Shown: positions 36,232 to 45,562 of the stretch, piece after piece
How positions within the stretch are numbered: position 1 is the stretch's first letter
Layout: each line of letters begins with the position of its first letter
Origin: Dyadobacter sp. MSC1_007
Lineage (GTDB): Bacteria > Bacteroidota > Bacteroidia > Cytophagales > Spirosomataceae
Length of the DNA: 64,000 nt
Direction of reading: 5' to 3'
Assembly: GCF_023667495.1 (NCBI RefSeq)
Contig: NZ_JAMOZL010000005.1
Span: 62,001 to 126,000 of the forward strand
Notes under the pieces: generated by a model
What the model was told of the DNA's origin: nothing
The model's input: only the letters and a program-made list of their open reading frames with translations
The model's database searches: none
Position numbers and translations under genes: made by a program

Positions 36232-37263
36232 ATGTATAAGATTCTGATCTCCCCTATACTTTTCCTGTTTGACGCTGAACGCATTCACTACTTTGTGTGT
36301 GAATTGCTGCATTTCGCATTTAAAATCCCAATCATGCCGCGGATCATCCGGGCGCTTTACACCTACGAACATCCCGATCTGGTTCAGGAAGTGGCTGGTT
36401 TGCGTTTCCGCAATCCCGTCGGGCTTGCTGCCGGATTTGATAAGAATGCCGAAATGGTCGATCAGCTCGAAGCGTTGGGATTTGGATTTATCGAGATTGG
36501 AACCGTAACACCCCGTCCACAGCCCGGGAATGACAAGCCGAGGTTATTCCGGTTAAAAAAGGACAAGGCGCTGATCAATCGGATGGGTTTCAATAATAAA
36601 GGAGTTGCAGTGGCAGCCGCCAAGCTGGCGAAACGCACATCGAAAATTTTGGTGGGAGGAAATATCGGCAAGAACAAGGATACCCCGAACGATCAGGCAC
36701 TGAGTGATTACCTCATCTGTTTCCGCGAACTGTTCGATGTAGTCGATTATTTTGTCGTCAATGTAAGTTCGCCGAATACGCCCGGTCTGCGTGATTTGCA
36801 GGAAAAGGAGCCGCTCACAGCATTACTTAAAGAACTTCAAACCAAAAATCTTGAAAAGGTTAAATCCAAACCGATATTCCTGAAAATTGCGCCAGACCTG
36901 ACATGGAGCCAGCTTGATGATATCATCGATATCGTAAAACAAACCGGAATAGCCGGCGTTATTGCAACCAATACGACCATCAGCAGGGAAGGTCTGCTGA
37001 CAAACGAAACGGAAGTTCAGCAAATAGGGGCCGGTGGCCTGAGCGGGGCGCCATTGGAGCATCGGTCGACTGAAGTAATTCGTTACCTTTGTGAACAATC
37101 GAACCATGCTTTTCCAGTGATAGGAGTTGGCGGAATCGCCTCTTCCGGCAGTGCTTTGGGGAAAATCAATGCAGGCGCCGCGCTTATCCAGCTTTATACC
37201 GGCTTTATTTATGAGGGCCCGGGTGTGGTTAGCAGGATATGTAAAGCATTGGTTAAGAAGTAA
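36232..37263 (+). CDS. pyrD: Quinone-dependent dihydroorotate dehydrogenase, class 2
   Basis: A 343-residue FMN enzyme that oxidises dihydroorotate to orotate in pyrimidine synthesis, passing electrons to the membrane quinone. The N-terminal amphipathic helices (residues 1-40) that anchor class 2 enzymes are present. The barrel begins with [14 protein letters not shown]. The catalytic Ser lies in [11 protein letters not shown] (residues 177-187), and the FMN phosphate site in IGVGGIASS near residue 295. Length is standard. It is followed by ftsK after 42 bases in the same direction, a chance or loose operon. Confidence 0.96.
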   Translation: MYKILISPILFLFDAERIHYFVCELLHFAFKIPIMPRIIRALYTYEHPDLVQEVAGLRFRNPVGLAAGFDKNAEMVDQLEALGFGFIEIGTVTPRPQPGNDKPRLFRLKKDKALINRMGFNNKGVAVAAAKLAKRTSKILVGGNIGKNKDTPNDQALSDYLICFRELFDVVDYFVVNVSSPNTPGLRDLQEKEPLTALLKELQTKNLEKVKSKPIFLKIAPDLTWSQLDDIIDIVKQTGIAGVIATNTTISREGLLTNETEVQQIGAGGLSGAPLEHRSTEVIRYLCEQSNHAFPVIGVGGIASSGSALGKINAGAALIQLYTGFIYEGPGVVSRICKALVKK

Positions 37264-37305
37264 AACCGTAAAAATAGCACTTCACGCATCCCAGAATTGA
37301 AATAA

Positions 37306-39852
37306 ATGTCAGTAAACAAGCCAAGAGTAAACGCACAACGCCAGAATCCGGAGCCCGCATCAGCGCCCCGTTTTCGCGTATCTCTCGACTGGGAGCATAT
37401 TTTCACCAGTCCCAAAAACACGCTGGCCTGGGGTACGTTTTTCATCATCCTGGGGCTGATACTCGAAACATCCTTTTTTTCCTACATCGTCACCGGGCTT
37501 TCCGATCAAAGCGTGGTCGATGGTCTCGGCCATCAGTCTATTCGTGACGCGGGTAGGCAAACACGTAATTTCCTGGGAGTCCTTGGCGCAGTGGTTTCTC
37601 ACATTTTTGTATACAGATGGTTTGGGATCGGCGCATTGCTGCTTCCGCTGGTGCCTTTTGTGGCCGGTTGGAAAATGGCATTCGGCAGGGAAATATTGCC
37701 ATTGAGCAAAACTACCAAGGAATCGATATTCTTCACGCTTTGGGTGAGTGTGCTGATGGGCTATGTGGTGCTGATGAGCAACAATGAGAACACGCTCAGC
37801 TTCCTTTCAGGCGGGTTTGGCTACATCATCAATGTAACCTTGTTCGACTGGCTCAAATGGGGAAGCATTATCCCTATCCTTTTTGCATTATTCGTATTTG
37901 CGGTCTTTTTCTACGACGCCCGGGCAGCTTATGAGGCATGGCAGCTGAAACACGCCAAGCCTGAAACACTTCCACTTGAAGCGGAGGATGAAACCGCCGA
38001 GGAAGGCGAAATAGTGCAGAAACCAGCAGCCAAGCGGCCTTTTGTATCGGTCGTCAATGATACCTACGATGATGAAACTCCGGCTTCCGTGCCTCACGAA
38101 GGACCTGAGCTTGAAATTGAGACGGAAGAAGAGTCGCCCGTAATGGGCCATCCGGCAGTGTTGCAGCCAACAGTCAGCCCGGTTACCGCGCCGCCTGTGA
38201 TGCCGCTTGAAGTGTCGGCGGTACCTTCGGAGCCATTATTGGAGCTGGAAGTGGAGGATACCACACATCAGCCTGCCCCCGCAGAGGAAGAATTTGAAGA
38301 CGAAGATGTAAATGCAACGATCCTGCGGGAGTTTGGGCAATACGACCCGATGCTCGACCTGCCGTCCTACAAGTTCCCGACGATCGATTTGCTGAACGAG
38401 GTTTATGAAAACCTGCACGAAAAAGTAAGTCAGGAAGAGCTGGAAAGCAATAAAACCAAGATCGTAGATACATTAGGTAGTTACGGGATCAATATTTCGA
38501 AGATCAAAGCCACCATTGGTCCCACGGTTACACTTTATGAGATCATCCCGGAAGCGGGGGTTCGTATTTCGAAGATCAAGAACCTGGAAGGTGATATTGC
38601 ATTGAGCCTTGCCGCATTAGGTATCCGTATCATCGCGCCGATGCCGGGCCGCGGAACGATTGGGATAGAAGTGCCTAATAAGAACCGGGAGACTGTTTTT
38701 GCCCGCTCTGTTCTGGCAAATGAACGTTTTCAAAAGTCGAACTATGACTTGCCTATTGTATTGGGGAAAACGATTTCTAACGACATACACATTGCCGATC
38801 TTGCCAAAATGCCCCACTTGCTGATGGCCGGTGCGACAGGTCAGGGTAAGTCCGTGGGTCTGAACGTGATCCTGGCTTCGCTGATTTATAAGAAGCACCC
38901 GGCCGAGCTGAAATTCGTACTGGTGGATCCCAAGAAGGTGGAATTGACCCTTTTCAATAAGCTGGAAAGACATTTCCTTGCCAAACTTCCCAATGCGGAA
39001 GAAGCGATCATTACCGATACCAAAAAGGTGATTTTTACATTGAATTCACTTTGTATAGAAATGGATTCGCGATATGACCTGTTGAAGGAAGCATCGGTCC
39101 GGAACTTGAAGGAATACAATGCAAAATTTGCGCAGCGCAGATTAAATCCTGAAAAAGGACACCGCTTCCTGCCTTATATCGTACTTGTGATCGATGAGCT
39201 TGCCGATTTGATGATGACGGCCGGTAAAGAAGTCGAAACACCGATCGCCCGTCTTGCGCAGCTTGCGCGTGCGGTAGGTATACACCTGGTGGTGGCCACG
39301 CAGCGTCCGTCAGTGAAGGTAATTACCGGTTTGATCAAGGCCAACTTCCCGGCACGTTTGTCGTTCCGTGTGACTTCCAGCATCGACTCCCGTACCATTC
39401 TCGATATGGGCGGTGCCGAGCAGCTGGTAGGCCAGGGGGATATGCTGCTGGCGATCAACTCCGAAGTGATCCGTCTGCAATGCCCGTTCATCGACACGCG
39501 CGAAGTGGAAGACGTCTGCGAATACATCGGTTCTCAGCGTGGTTATGACGAAGCTTACGCATTGCCGGAATACGAAGGTGAGGACGCAACCGAAGGAAAA
39601 ACGGAACTGAACCCCGACGATTTTGACGGATTGTTGCCCGATGCCGCACGCCTGATCGTCACGCACCAGCAAGGCAGCACCTCGTTGATCCAGCGGAAAA
39701 TGAAATTGGGTTACAACCGCGCTGGCCGCATTATGGACCAGCTTGAAATTCTAGGCGTGGTAGGCCCATTCACCGGAAGCAAAGCCCGCGACGTAATGTT
39801 CCACGACCTGAACATGCTCGAAGAACACCTGCGCGCAATGGGTGTGAATTAA
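37306..39852 (+). CDS. ftsK: DNA translocase FtsK
   Basis: An 848-residue septal DNA pump that segregates chromosome ends and acts on XerCD at dif. The N-terminal part (residues 1-200) has four to five membrane helices. A low-complexity acidic and Pro-rich linker follows (about 205-345). The RecA-like motor has the Walker A motif GATGQGKS (residues 509-516, Lys515) and Walker B VLVIDELADLMM. The gamma winged-helix domain is at the C-terminus (STSLIQRKMKLGYNRAGRIMD). Length is normal for Bacteroidota. It is immediately followed by lolA, as often seen in this phylum (from family knowledge). Confidence 0.96.
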   Translation: MSVNKPRVNAQRQNPEPASAPRFRVSLDWEHIFTSPKNTLAWGTFFIILGLILETSFFSYIVTGLSDQSVVDGLGHQSIRDAGRQTRNFLGVLGAVVSHIFVYRWFGIGALLLPLVPFVAGWKMAFGREILPLSKTTKESIFFTLWVSVLMGYVVLMSNNENTLSFLSGGFGYIINVTLFDWLKWGSIIPILFALFVFAVFFYDARAAYEAWQLKHAKPETLPLEAEDETAEEGEIVQKPAAKRPFVSVVNDTYDDETPASVPHEGPELEIETEEESPVMGHPAVLQPTVSPVTAPPVMPLEVSAVPSEPLLELEVEDTTHQPAPAEEEFEDEDVNATILREFGQYDPMLDLPSYKFPTIDLLNEVYENLHEKVSQEELESNKTKIVDTLGSYGINISKIKATIGPTVTLYEIIPEAGVRISKIKNLEGDIALSLAALGIRIIAPMPGRGTIGIEVPNKNRETVFARSVLANERFQKSNYDLPIVLGKTISNDIHIADLAKMPHLLMAGATGQGKSVGLNVILASLIYKKHPAELKFVLVDPKKVELTLFNKLERHFLAKLPNAEEAIITDTKKVIFTLNSLCIEMDSRYDLLKEASVRNLKEYNAKFAQRRLNPEKGHRFLPYIVLVIDELADLMMTAGKEVETPIARLAQLARAVGIHLVVATQRPSVKVITGLIKANFPARLSFRVTSSIDSRTILDMGGAEQLVGQGDMLLAINSEVIRLQCPFIDTREVEDVCEYIGSQRGYDEAYALPEYEGEDATEGKTELNPDDFDGLLPDAARLIVTHQQGSTSLIQRKMKLGYNRAGRIMDQLEILGVVGPFTGSKARDVMFHDLNMLEEHLRAMGVN

Positions 39853-39950
39853 CCATACGTTTTAAACCTTTGCCGTCCGCGCTGGTCTATCTTTTGTATA
39901 CATCACATAAACCCATTTATATAAACTCACTAAGTATTAAATTGTTGAAT

Positions 39951-40601
39951 ATGAGAAATTTGAAAAAGAGTGCTTGCCTGCTTGCCGTTATGACGATGTT
40001 CCTTTTAACCCCGGCCGTTTCCAATGCGCAGGGTGACAAAAAATCATCGGCCATTCTGGAAGCAATGAACAGCAAGTACCAAAAGATCAAATCCTTCAAG
40101 GCGCTTTTTACCTACATTACCAAGGGAGAAAAGCCATTGAAAGGAGAAGCGACTGTGAAGGGATCGAAGTTCAGGTTGAAAATGGCGGGTCAGGAGATCT
40201 TTAATGACGGAAAACTAATGGCCACTTATATCAAGGAAACCAATGAAGTAAACCTGCAAGACTTCGACCCGGCCGCCGGCGGGGACCTGGATCCAACAAA
40301 GATCTACTCTGCTTACAAAAAAGGGTTTAAATCCGCATTTGTAAAGGAAAGACAGGAAGGCAACAAAGCGCTGGAAGTTGTGGAGCTAACATCGACGAAC
40401 AAAAACAGTCAGGTTGACCGCGTTCAGATTGAAGTGAATAAGGCCGATAAATCAATCGCAAGCTGGAAGATTTATCAGAAAAACGGACAGGAAGTAACCT
40501 ACAAAGTCGATCAGTTCCAGCCCGATGTGGCCGTTGCCGACAGCTATTTCGCATTCAATACCAAGCAATATCCCGGTGTTGAAGTAGTGGATTTGCGTTA
40601 A
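39951..40601 (+). CDS. lolA: Outer-membrane lipoprotein carrier protein LolA
   Basis: A periplasmic chaperone of about 216 residues that carries lipoproteins to the outer membrane. I start at the ATG at 39951 because it gives a clean signal peptide (KKSACLLAVMTMFLLTPAVSNAQ); the frame extends upstream to a TTG at 39870 without a plausible leader. The mature chain shows the LolA pattern: SSAILEAMNSKYQKIKSFKA, then KGEATVKGSKFRLKMAGQEI and DGKLMATYIKETNEV. No LolB is expected in this phylum. It is transcribed after ftsK with about 98 bases between them. Confidence 0.92.
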   Translation: MRNLKKSACLLAVMTMFLLTPAVSNAQGDKKSSAILEAMNSKYQKIKSFKALFTYITKGEKPLKGEATVKGSKFRLKMAGQEIFNDGKLMATYIKETNEVNLQDFDPAAGGDLDPTKIYSAYKKGFKSAFVKERQEGNKALEVVELTSTNKNSQVDRVQIEVNKADKSIASWKIYQKNGQEVTYKVDQFQPDVAVADSYFAFNTKQYPGVEVVDLR

Positions 40602-40622
40602 TCGCACTGATAAGCAAAAAGT

Positions 40623-40656
40623 AATGGGTGAGCCGGTTCCGGTCTCACCCATTTTT
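40623..40656. terminator. Bidirectional terminator between lolA and the DUF2383 gene
   Basis: Perfect 10-bp stem AATGGGTGAG (40623-40632) / CTCACCCATT (40644-40653) with an 11-base loop, T-rich on the plus strand and with a T run on the minus strand (complement of the A run before 40620). It lies between convergent genes. Confidence 0.85.
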
Positions 40657-40681
40657 CTTATATGCGCTATGTAAGTGGTTC

Positions 40682-41149
40682 TTAATTGACTGCCTGATGC
40701 AAGTCACGGTATTTCTTGATCAGATTGTGCGATTCAAGCAGCTCCGCTTTCTGATTGGCGATTATTTGGCGTATTTCAACCGGCAGGTCTACGTCGCTCG
40801 CCAAAGCATCGTCATAAGCTTCCTGGGCTGCATCCTCGCCATATTCACAACTTTCAAGGACCGAAGTGCGGTCATGTCCGGTGAATGTTGCCTTAATGTC
40901 CATCCACACCCGGTATATCTTACCCGACGCTGTTGTGCCGGTAGCCACTTCACCGCCGAGGTTGCGGATCTCTGCGCTTAATTCGTTTATATTTTCACGG
41001 CTTTCATTGGCCATTTTCTGAAAAATCCCGCGGAGATCCAGGTCGATGTCTTCCACTTCACTAAGCGCTTTTTCGTACCCATCAACACGGTCATTATTGA
41101 TCCTGATAAGATCGTTCAACACTTCAACAAGATTTTCATTGGTTTCCAT
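40682..41149 (-). CDS. Four-helix-bundle stress protein (DUF2383/PA2169 family)
   Basis: A protein of about 155 residues when started at METNENLVEVLNDL (ATG at 41147-41149); an upstream in-frame ATG at 41215 adds a poorly conserved-looking tail. It is almost entirely helical, with a ferritin-like repeat of two helix pairs: LNDLIRINNDRVDGYEKAL with NESRENINELSAEIRNLG, then SCEYGEDAAQEAYDDAL with IANQKAELLESHNLIKK. Members are small soluble proteins linked to general stress and stationary phase; biochemistry is unknown. Neighbours (topoisomerase IB, phytochrome, DUF4142) fit a stress setting. Confidence 0.85.
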   Translation of the reverse strand: METNENLVEVLNDLIRINNDRVDGYEKALSEVEDIDLDLRGIFQKMANESRENINELSAEIRNLGGEVATGTTASGKIYRVWMDIKATFTGHDRTSVLESCEYGEDAAQEAYDDALASDVDLPVEIRQIIANQKAELLESHNLIKKYRDLHQAVN

Positions 41150-41302
41150 AACAATTGCATTTAGAGTTTTGTGACTAGTTTGTTTGAATTCCAGTGTTTT
41201 AAAATGCTGTGCCATAGAAGCCTATCACTGTTATTCAGCCATTCCTGACCAAGTTGCGGCAACGTATATGTAGGGGATATTGCCCGATGCGTTGCCCGCC
41301 GT

Positions 41303-42400
41303 TTATTGGTGGGCAAGTAATGTCCGCACATGTTGTTCGCTCACCGAAAAATAGGGAAGGTCCTCGGTCGGTTTGTTCAGGATTTTGGGAATACGATTGC
41401 GTTCATATGCTCTGAAAACAGCCGGATGCACATAATATTTTTTACAAACGGCGCGGGTGTTTCCCAAATGCGCAGCTACAACATCCAGGCAGCTGTTCAA
41501 TGTCCTTGTCAATTGCCGCTGGGATTCCGGTTTTTCTTGTGTACTGAGATATTCCCAGGCCGACACCGTGCCCATCCAGGTCCTGAAATCCTTCGCTGAG
41601 AAGTTTGCACCGGTATGTTGACGAATGTAATCGTTGACCTGATGGGCGCTTAATGCACATTTGACGCCACTTTCGGTCGTGTATTGAAAAAGCCGTTTAC
41701 CAGGCATTTCCTTATATTGTTTAACCAACCGGGCGAGTTGCTTGTCCCGCAGCGTAATATCCTGACGGATGCCTTTTTTTCCGGTAAACATAAAACGAAT
41801 GCGACTGCCATTGACCGTCGCGCAACGCGCATCCAGCGTAGTAATGCCCGAAGACCCGTGTTTGATCTTGTAACGCTGGTTCCCCACACGCATACACGTC
41901 TTATCCATCAGTTTGATGACCAATGCAATGGACTTTGCCAAATCGAAATCCCGCTTGCGCAAATCGTGATCAACCTGCTCGCGGAGCTGTGGAAGCGCTT
42001 CCGAGAATGTGAGGAGCCGGTAATATTTGGTCTGATTGCGGATCAGGTTCCAGTAAGGATGGTAGCGGTATTGTTTACGCCCTGCAGCATCGACCCCCGT
42101 CGCCTGCAAATGTGCATTCGGGTCAGCGCTGATCCATACATCCGTCCAGGCTGGCGGAAGAACGAGCGATTTAATGCGTTTGATGATTTTCTGGTCCTTA
42201 CAACGGTTACCTTTTCGATCGACGTAATAAAAGCGGGGGGATTTGCCTTTTCTGAGAAAGCCCGGTGCATTGCCCGACTGGACATAATTCAGCCCTGCTG
42301 CTTCTGCTGTCCGGGCGGGGTCTTTTCTTAGTTTTTTAAATAATCTCGCAGTAATAACAGGTTCATCAGCTGTCATTCTCATTAATGCGGCTACCGACAT
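41303..42400 (-). CDS. DNA topoisomerase IB (poxvirus/eukaryote-like)
   Basis: A 365-residue type IB topoisomerase that relaxes supercoils through a 3'-phosphotyrosyl link. The N-terminal domain (residues 30-120) has the bacterial TopIB block RFYYVDRKGN and IKSLVLPPAWTDVWI. The catalytic core includes KTCMRVGNQRY (Arg171) and DFRTWMGTVSAWEYL (Arg273), and the active-site tyrosine is most likely Tyr323 in KKYYVHPAVF. Such enzymes are found in stress-resistant bacteria such as Deinococcus. The gene is transcribed toward DUF2383 and lies downstream of the phytochrome operon, behind a terminator. Confidence 0.95.
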   Translation of the reverse strand: MSVAALMRMTADEPVITARLFKKLRKDPARTAEAAGLNYVQSGNAPGFLRKGKSPRFYYVDRKGNRCKDQKIIKRIKSLVLPPAWTDVWISADPNAHLQATGVDAAGRKQYRYHPYWNLIRNQTKYYRLLTFSEALPQLREQVDHDLRKRDFDLAKSIALVIKLMDKTCMRVGNQRYKIKHGSSGITTLDARCATVNGSRIRFMFTGKKGIRQDITLRDKQLARLVKQYKEMPGKRLFQYTTESGVKCALSAHQVNDYIRQHTGANFSAKDFRTWMGTVSAWEYLSTQEKPESQRQLTRTLNSCLDVVAAHLGNTRAVCKKYYVHPAVFRAYERNRIPKILNKPTEDLPYFSVSEQHVRTLLAHQ

Positions 42401-42462
42401 GTGGTTTACTTTTAAGCGTGTACATCACTGCTAATAAAGTAATACCAGTGCGAGAAGGGCAT

Positions 42463-42503
42463 AAAAAAGCCTCAGCGGTCCCGTGGGATGCACGGTGCTG
42501 AGG
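42463..42503 (-). terminator. Hairpin terminator after the phytochrome gene
   Basis: Minus-strand stem CCTCAGC / GCTGAGG (42497-42503 and 42470-42476) with an inner stem CCGTG / CACGG, followed by CTTTTTTA. It lies about 27 bases beyond the kinase stop and isolates the topoisomerase gene from the phytochrome operon. Confidence 0.9.
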
Positions 42504-42529
42504 AAGTATCTACTCACTATAAGGGTTTT

Positions 42530-44818
42530 CTATTCTGTTGGAAAATAAATACTGAAAACCGACCCTTCGCCGGGAATTGAATCGGCGTGAATAAATCCGT
42601 TATGATTTTCCATGATCTTTTTACAAATGGCAAGCCCTATTCCGGTTCCGGGATACTTGTGGGCGGGATGCAATCTTTGAAATACATCGAAAATCCGCTC
42701 CGAATACGCTTCGTCAAAGCCGATACCATTGTCCGCCAAAGCGATTCTATAATATGTTTTGCCGGCCACAGCTTTGTCCGTGGGTATATGCTCGCCGGTG
42801 GTGGTGCTGACTGAGATGCGGATCTCCGGCTGTGTTTCCGGTTTTACAAATTTGATCGCATTGCTGATCAGGTTGATGAAAAGCTGATGGACCTGAAAGG
42901 GAATGATGTTCAGATAAGGAAGACTTTCCGCATGAATGGTCGCCTGTTTGTCTTCGATATTATCCTGCAATTCGGCTAGCACGTTACTCAATACCAGATT
43001 CAGGTCGATATTCTTAAACACCTTCTCGATGGTTCCTGCTTTGGAATAGGTGAGAATATCTTCGATTAAAAGTTGCATTTTCTCGGCAGCAAACCGCATA
43101 CGCTCCACCGAATCTTTCACCTGTGCCGAAAGGTCAGGATCCTCCCTGTCCAGCACTTTCGATGCAAAGATCTGAATCTTGCGAAGCGGCTCTTTAAGAT
43201 CATGCGTGCTGATCCAGTTCAGGTTGGCCAGTTCTTTGTTGGCCATCTGAAGTTCTTCGTTGAGAATGCGGTTTTTATCTTCCTGGGCACGGATTACCTG
43301 GAAGTTAATGTGTTTTTGAAGCGCATATGAAAAGCTCGAAGCCGCATTGGTCTCGGATTTTTTCCAGGGCAGGCTCTTATCCTTCACAATTTCTTTCCAC
43401 AGTTCAAATGACTTGCGTGGCGAAAGCCGCACACCGTCCTCGTTCGGAAGAATGGCTTTGTCGGGATTACCGGCCCAATTAATAGTCTCAATCTTTTCTT
43501 GCCTCAGCCAAAGTATACCGTCGCCATTGCCGGAACCCATTGAATGATAAATGATACCCGCAGCAAATTTCGAAATGGCACCTGCGTCAGGGTAAATGTC
43601 AAGTAGCCGGTCGGTATCCAGTCCCTTGTTGGCATAATTCGCAGATAAGAACTCGAACAGCCTGATTAGTTCGCCGTCTTCCGGAACCAACCCGTTTTTA
43701 TAAAGTTTTCCATTGTAATAAATCGCAGCCCCGGTCGCATTGGCCAGTTGAAGCAACGATGGCGACTGGTGGCAGGCTTCGATGAAATTTTCGTTCTCAT
43801 GCAAGAGCGTGAGAGAGCTCACCAGCGCCTTATCCACCTCTTCCCCGATCTCAAATTCCTCGGCTACCTCTCTCACGGCGATTTGCGAGGTAAGGAAATG
43901 CCCCTGCAACAATGCCGAAAGCCGCGTGTAATGCGGAAGAATTTTAGGCGAATAATGGTGACAGGCGATCAGTCCCCAAAGTTTGTGATTGAGCAGCAAA
44001 GAAATGGTCAGCGTTGCGCCCACACCCATGTTTTTCAGATATTCGATATGCATGGGCGACACGCTTCTGAGGATCGACAGGCTCAGGTCGAGCGAATGGT
44101 TGCCTTTTTCCGGGGAATCGTCGATGGTCAGCAGCGGCACCGGCGTGTAGTTGATGTCCGCGATCATCCGCAGCGGGTTGCGAATGTAAAGCTCGCGTGC
44201 CTGCACGGGAATGTCGGTATGCGGGTATTTTTGGCCGGAGAAAGAAACGAGATCTTCCCGCTTGCTCTCGGCGATCACTTCGCCGTTATATTCAGGATCA
44301 AAGCGATATATCATCACACGGTCGTAGCCGGTGATAGCGCGGGTTTCGTCGGCGATATCCTGGCACAGTTCGAGCAGGCGGCTCGATTTTTCCATGATCG
44401 ACACGAAATTCCGCGTCTGATTATACAGGTTAGGAAGGTTCAGTGTACCATCCGGGAACGGTTCGAGTTCCAGGATTATGTTAGGTCCGCTCTGGTGAAC
44501 GGTCGTATTGAAAAATGTGCCGTTAAGCGAAAACACGAATGGCCTGGCGCTATCGATAATCTCTTCGTCCGCATATTGCATAAACGCCGCGGCTTGTTCT
44601 GCTGGAAATATTTCCGGAATGAGCTTCCCCAGCAACTGTTCTGGTCGCAAGCCAATAAATTCGGCGCTATTGGCACTGCAAAAATCGATTCTGGAAACCC
44701 CTTTTTTAATGCCCAGCAAAAAGCCGTGCGGTTGAATAGTGCCTGGTATGTGGATGGGTTCACTTTCGCAATTCGTCAGGTTGACAATATCGCGGTTTAC
44801 AATATCCTTAATGTTCAT
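42530..44818 (-). CDS. bphP: Bacteriophytochrome sensor histidine kinase
   Basis: A 762-residue red/far-red light sensor kinase. Order of domains: PAS (about 1-120), GAF (about 130-300), PHY (about 320-500), HisKA and HATPase. The biliverdin-binding Cys17 lies in NCESEPIHIPGTIQPHG, the position typical of bacteriophytochromes. GAF carries HTDIPVQARELY, and the PHY tongue has LSPRKSF near residue 465. The phospho-acceptor is His539 in STHDLKEPLRKI; the ATPase has LADNGIGFDEAY and GTGIGLAICKKIMENH. There is no receiver domain and no response-regulator gene nearby, so the partner is encoded elsewhere. It lies 15 bases after bphO. Confidence 0.96.
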   Translation of the reverse strand: MNIKDIVNRDIVNLTNCESEPIHIPGTIQPHGFLLGIKKGVSRIDFCSANSAEFIGLRPEQLLGKLIPEIFPAEQAAAFMQYADEEIIDSARPFVFSLNGTFFNTTVHQSGPNIILELEPFPDGTLNLPNLYNQTRNFVSIMEKSSRLLELCQDIADETRAITGYDRVMIYRFDPEYNGEVIAESKREDLVSFSGQKYPHTDIPVQARELYIRNPLRMIADINYTPVPLLTIDDSPEKGNHSLDLSLSILRSVSPMHIEYLKNMGVGATLTISLLLNHKLWGLIACHHYSPKILPHYTRLSALLQGHFLTSQIAVREVAEEFEIGEEVDKALVSSLTLLHENENFIEACHQSPSLLQLANATGAAIYYNGKLYKNGLVPEDGELIRLFEFLSANYANKGLDTDRLLDIYPDAGAISKFAAGIIYHSMGSGNGDGILWLRQEKIETINWAGNPDKAILPNEDGVRLSPRKSFELWKEIVKDKSLPWKKSETNAASSFSYALQKHINFQVIRAQEDKNRILNEELQMANKELANLNWISTHDLKEPLRKIQIFASKVLDREDPDLSAQVKDSVERMRFAAEKMQLLIEDILTYSKAGTIEKVFKNIDLNLVLSNVLAELQDNIEDKQATIHAESLPYLNIIPFQVHQLFINLISNAIKFVKPETQPEIRISVSTTTGEHIPTDKAVAGKTYYRIALADNGIGFDEAYSERIFDVFQRLHPAHKYPGTGIGLAICKKIMENHNGFIHADSIPGEGSVFSIYFPTE

Positions 44819-44833
44819 TATGCTGCTTTTCTT

Positions 44834-45439
44834 TTACCGTGCGCTAAGCCAGTCGTCTATAGTTGTAAACGTTTTTTTTGCACTTTCAATGATTTCAGCG
44901 CTTCCTTCCTCAATAGTCACAAATTGTGTAAGCGAAGAGATGAAAGATTTCCACAAATTTCCGGTTTCCGGGCCATATCCCCAAAAATAGGACGCACCGG
45001 CCTCCGGCGTAAGGCCCAGCGTTTCGTGAATATGTTTATAAAGAATTCTTCCGCCGAGGGTAGAGCCTTCCAGCACATACATGATGCCCAGCGCTTCGGC
45101 GGTGGTCGAAAACCTGAAATGGTGAACGGGCATCCCGTCAATGGTTTCGCCCGGCATACCGGTGGCGAGCAGGTCGGCGATAATGAGATTGGATTTATAA
45201 CGTGCCTGCAAATCAGGGACTATGTGGCTGAGAGCCGGGAAAATTTGTTGTTCACACGAAACGGTAACCCCCCAAAGTGCCCCGATGTAAGCCTGATATT
45301 CTGCTATCGTTACCGACGGGCTTAATATCGCCTGGGATAGCTTGTTAGCTTCAAGTTTCTGGTGACTTTCAGCCGTTTCTTGTCTTAATCTCTTAAAAAA
45401 TAACTCGTGTTTTACGTCTGAAACAACCGTTTCACTCAT
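44834..45439 (-). CDS. bphO: Biliverdin-producing heme oxygenase, phytochrome-linked
   Basis: A 201-residue alpha-helical heme oxygenase that opens heme to biliverdin, iron and carbon monoxide. The proximal heme ligand is His26 in ETAESHQKLEA. The distal-helix Gly-rich stretch is LEGSTLGGRILYKHI (around residue 122), and the C-terminal helix has FISSLTQF. It is the first gene of a two-gene unit with bphP, 15 bases apart, so it most likely supplies the biliverdin chromophore. A heme-degrading role for iron supply alone is less likely given this arrangement. Confidence 0.95.
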   Translation of the reverse strand: MSETVVSDVKHELFFKRLRQETAESHQKLEANKLSQAILSPSVTIAEYQAYIGALWGVTVSCEQQIFPALSHIVPDLQARYKSNLIIADLLATGMPGETIDGMPVHHFRFSTTAEALGIMYVLEGSTLGGRILYKHIHETLGLTPEAGASYFWGYGPETGNLWKSFISSLTQFVTIEEGSAEIIESAKKTFTTIDDWLSAR

Positions 45440-45562
45440 ATTGAATGGATTTGAAAACCTGTAAAAATTTACTTGGTACTCAAAAACTGTTCCACACTAC
45501 CAACACACCTGAGCCTATCCGCACTGGCATGCTTTTTTGTTTTTGAAGTATATCAACAAAAA

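Noticed and set aside
43748-45325. A 525-codon open frame on the plus strand
   Set aside because: It lies wholly antisense to bphP and bphO, both of which have complete, conserved domain motifs. The plus-strand protein is low in recognisable motifs and unlike its neighbours in composition, so it is a codon-bias shadow.
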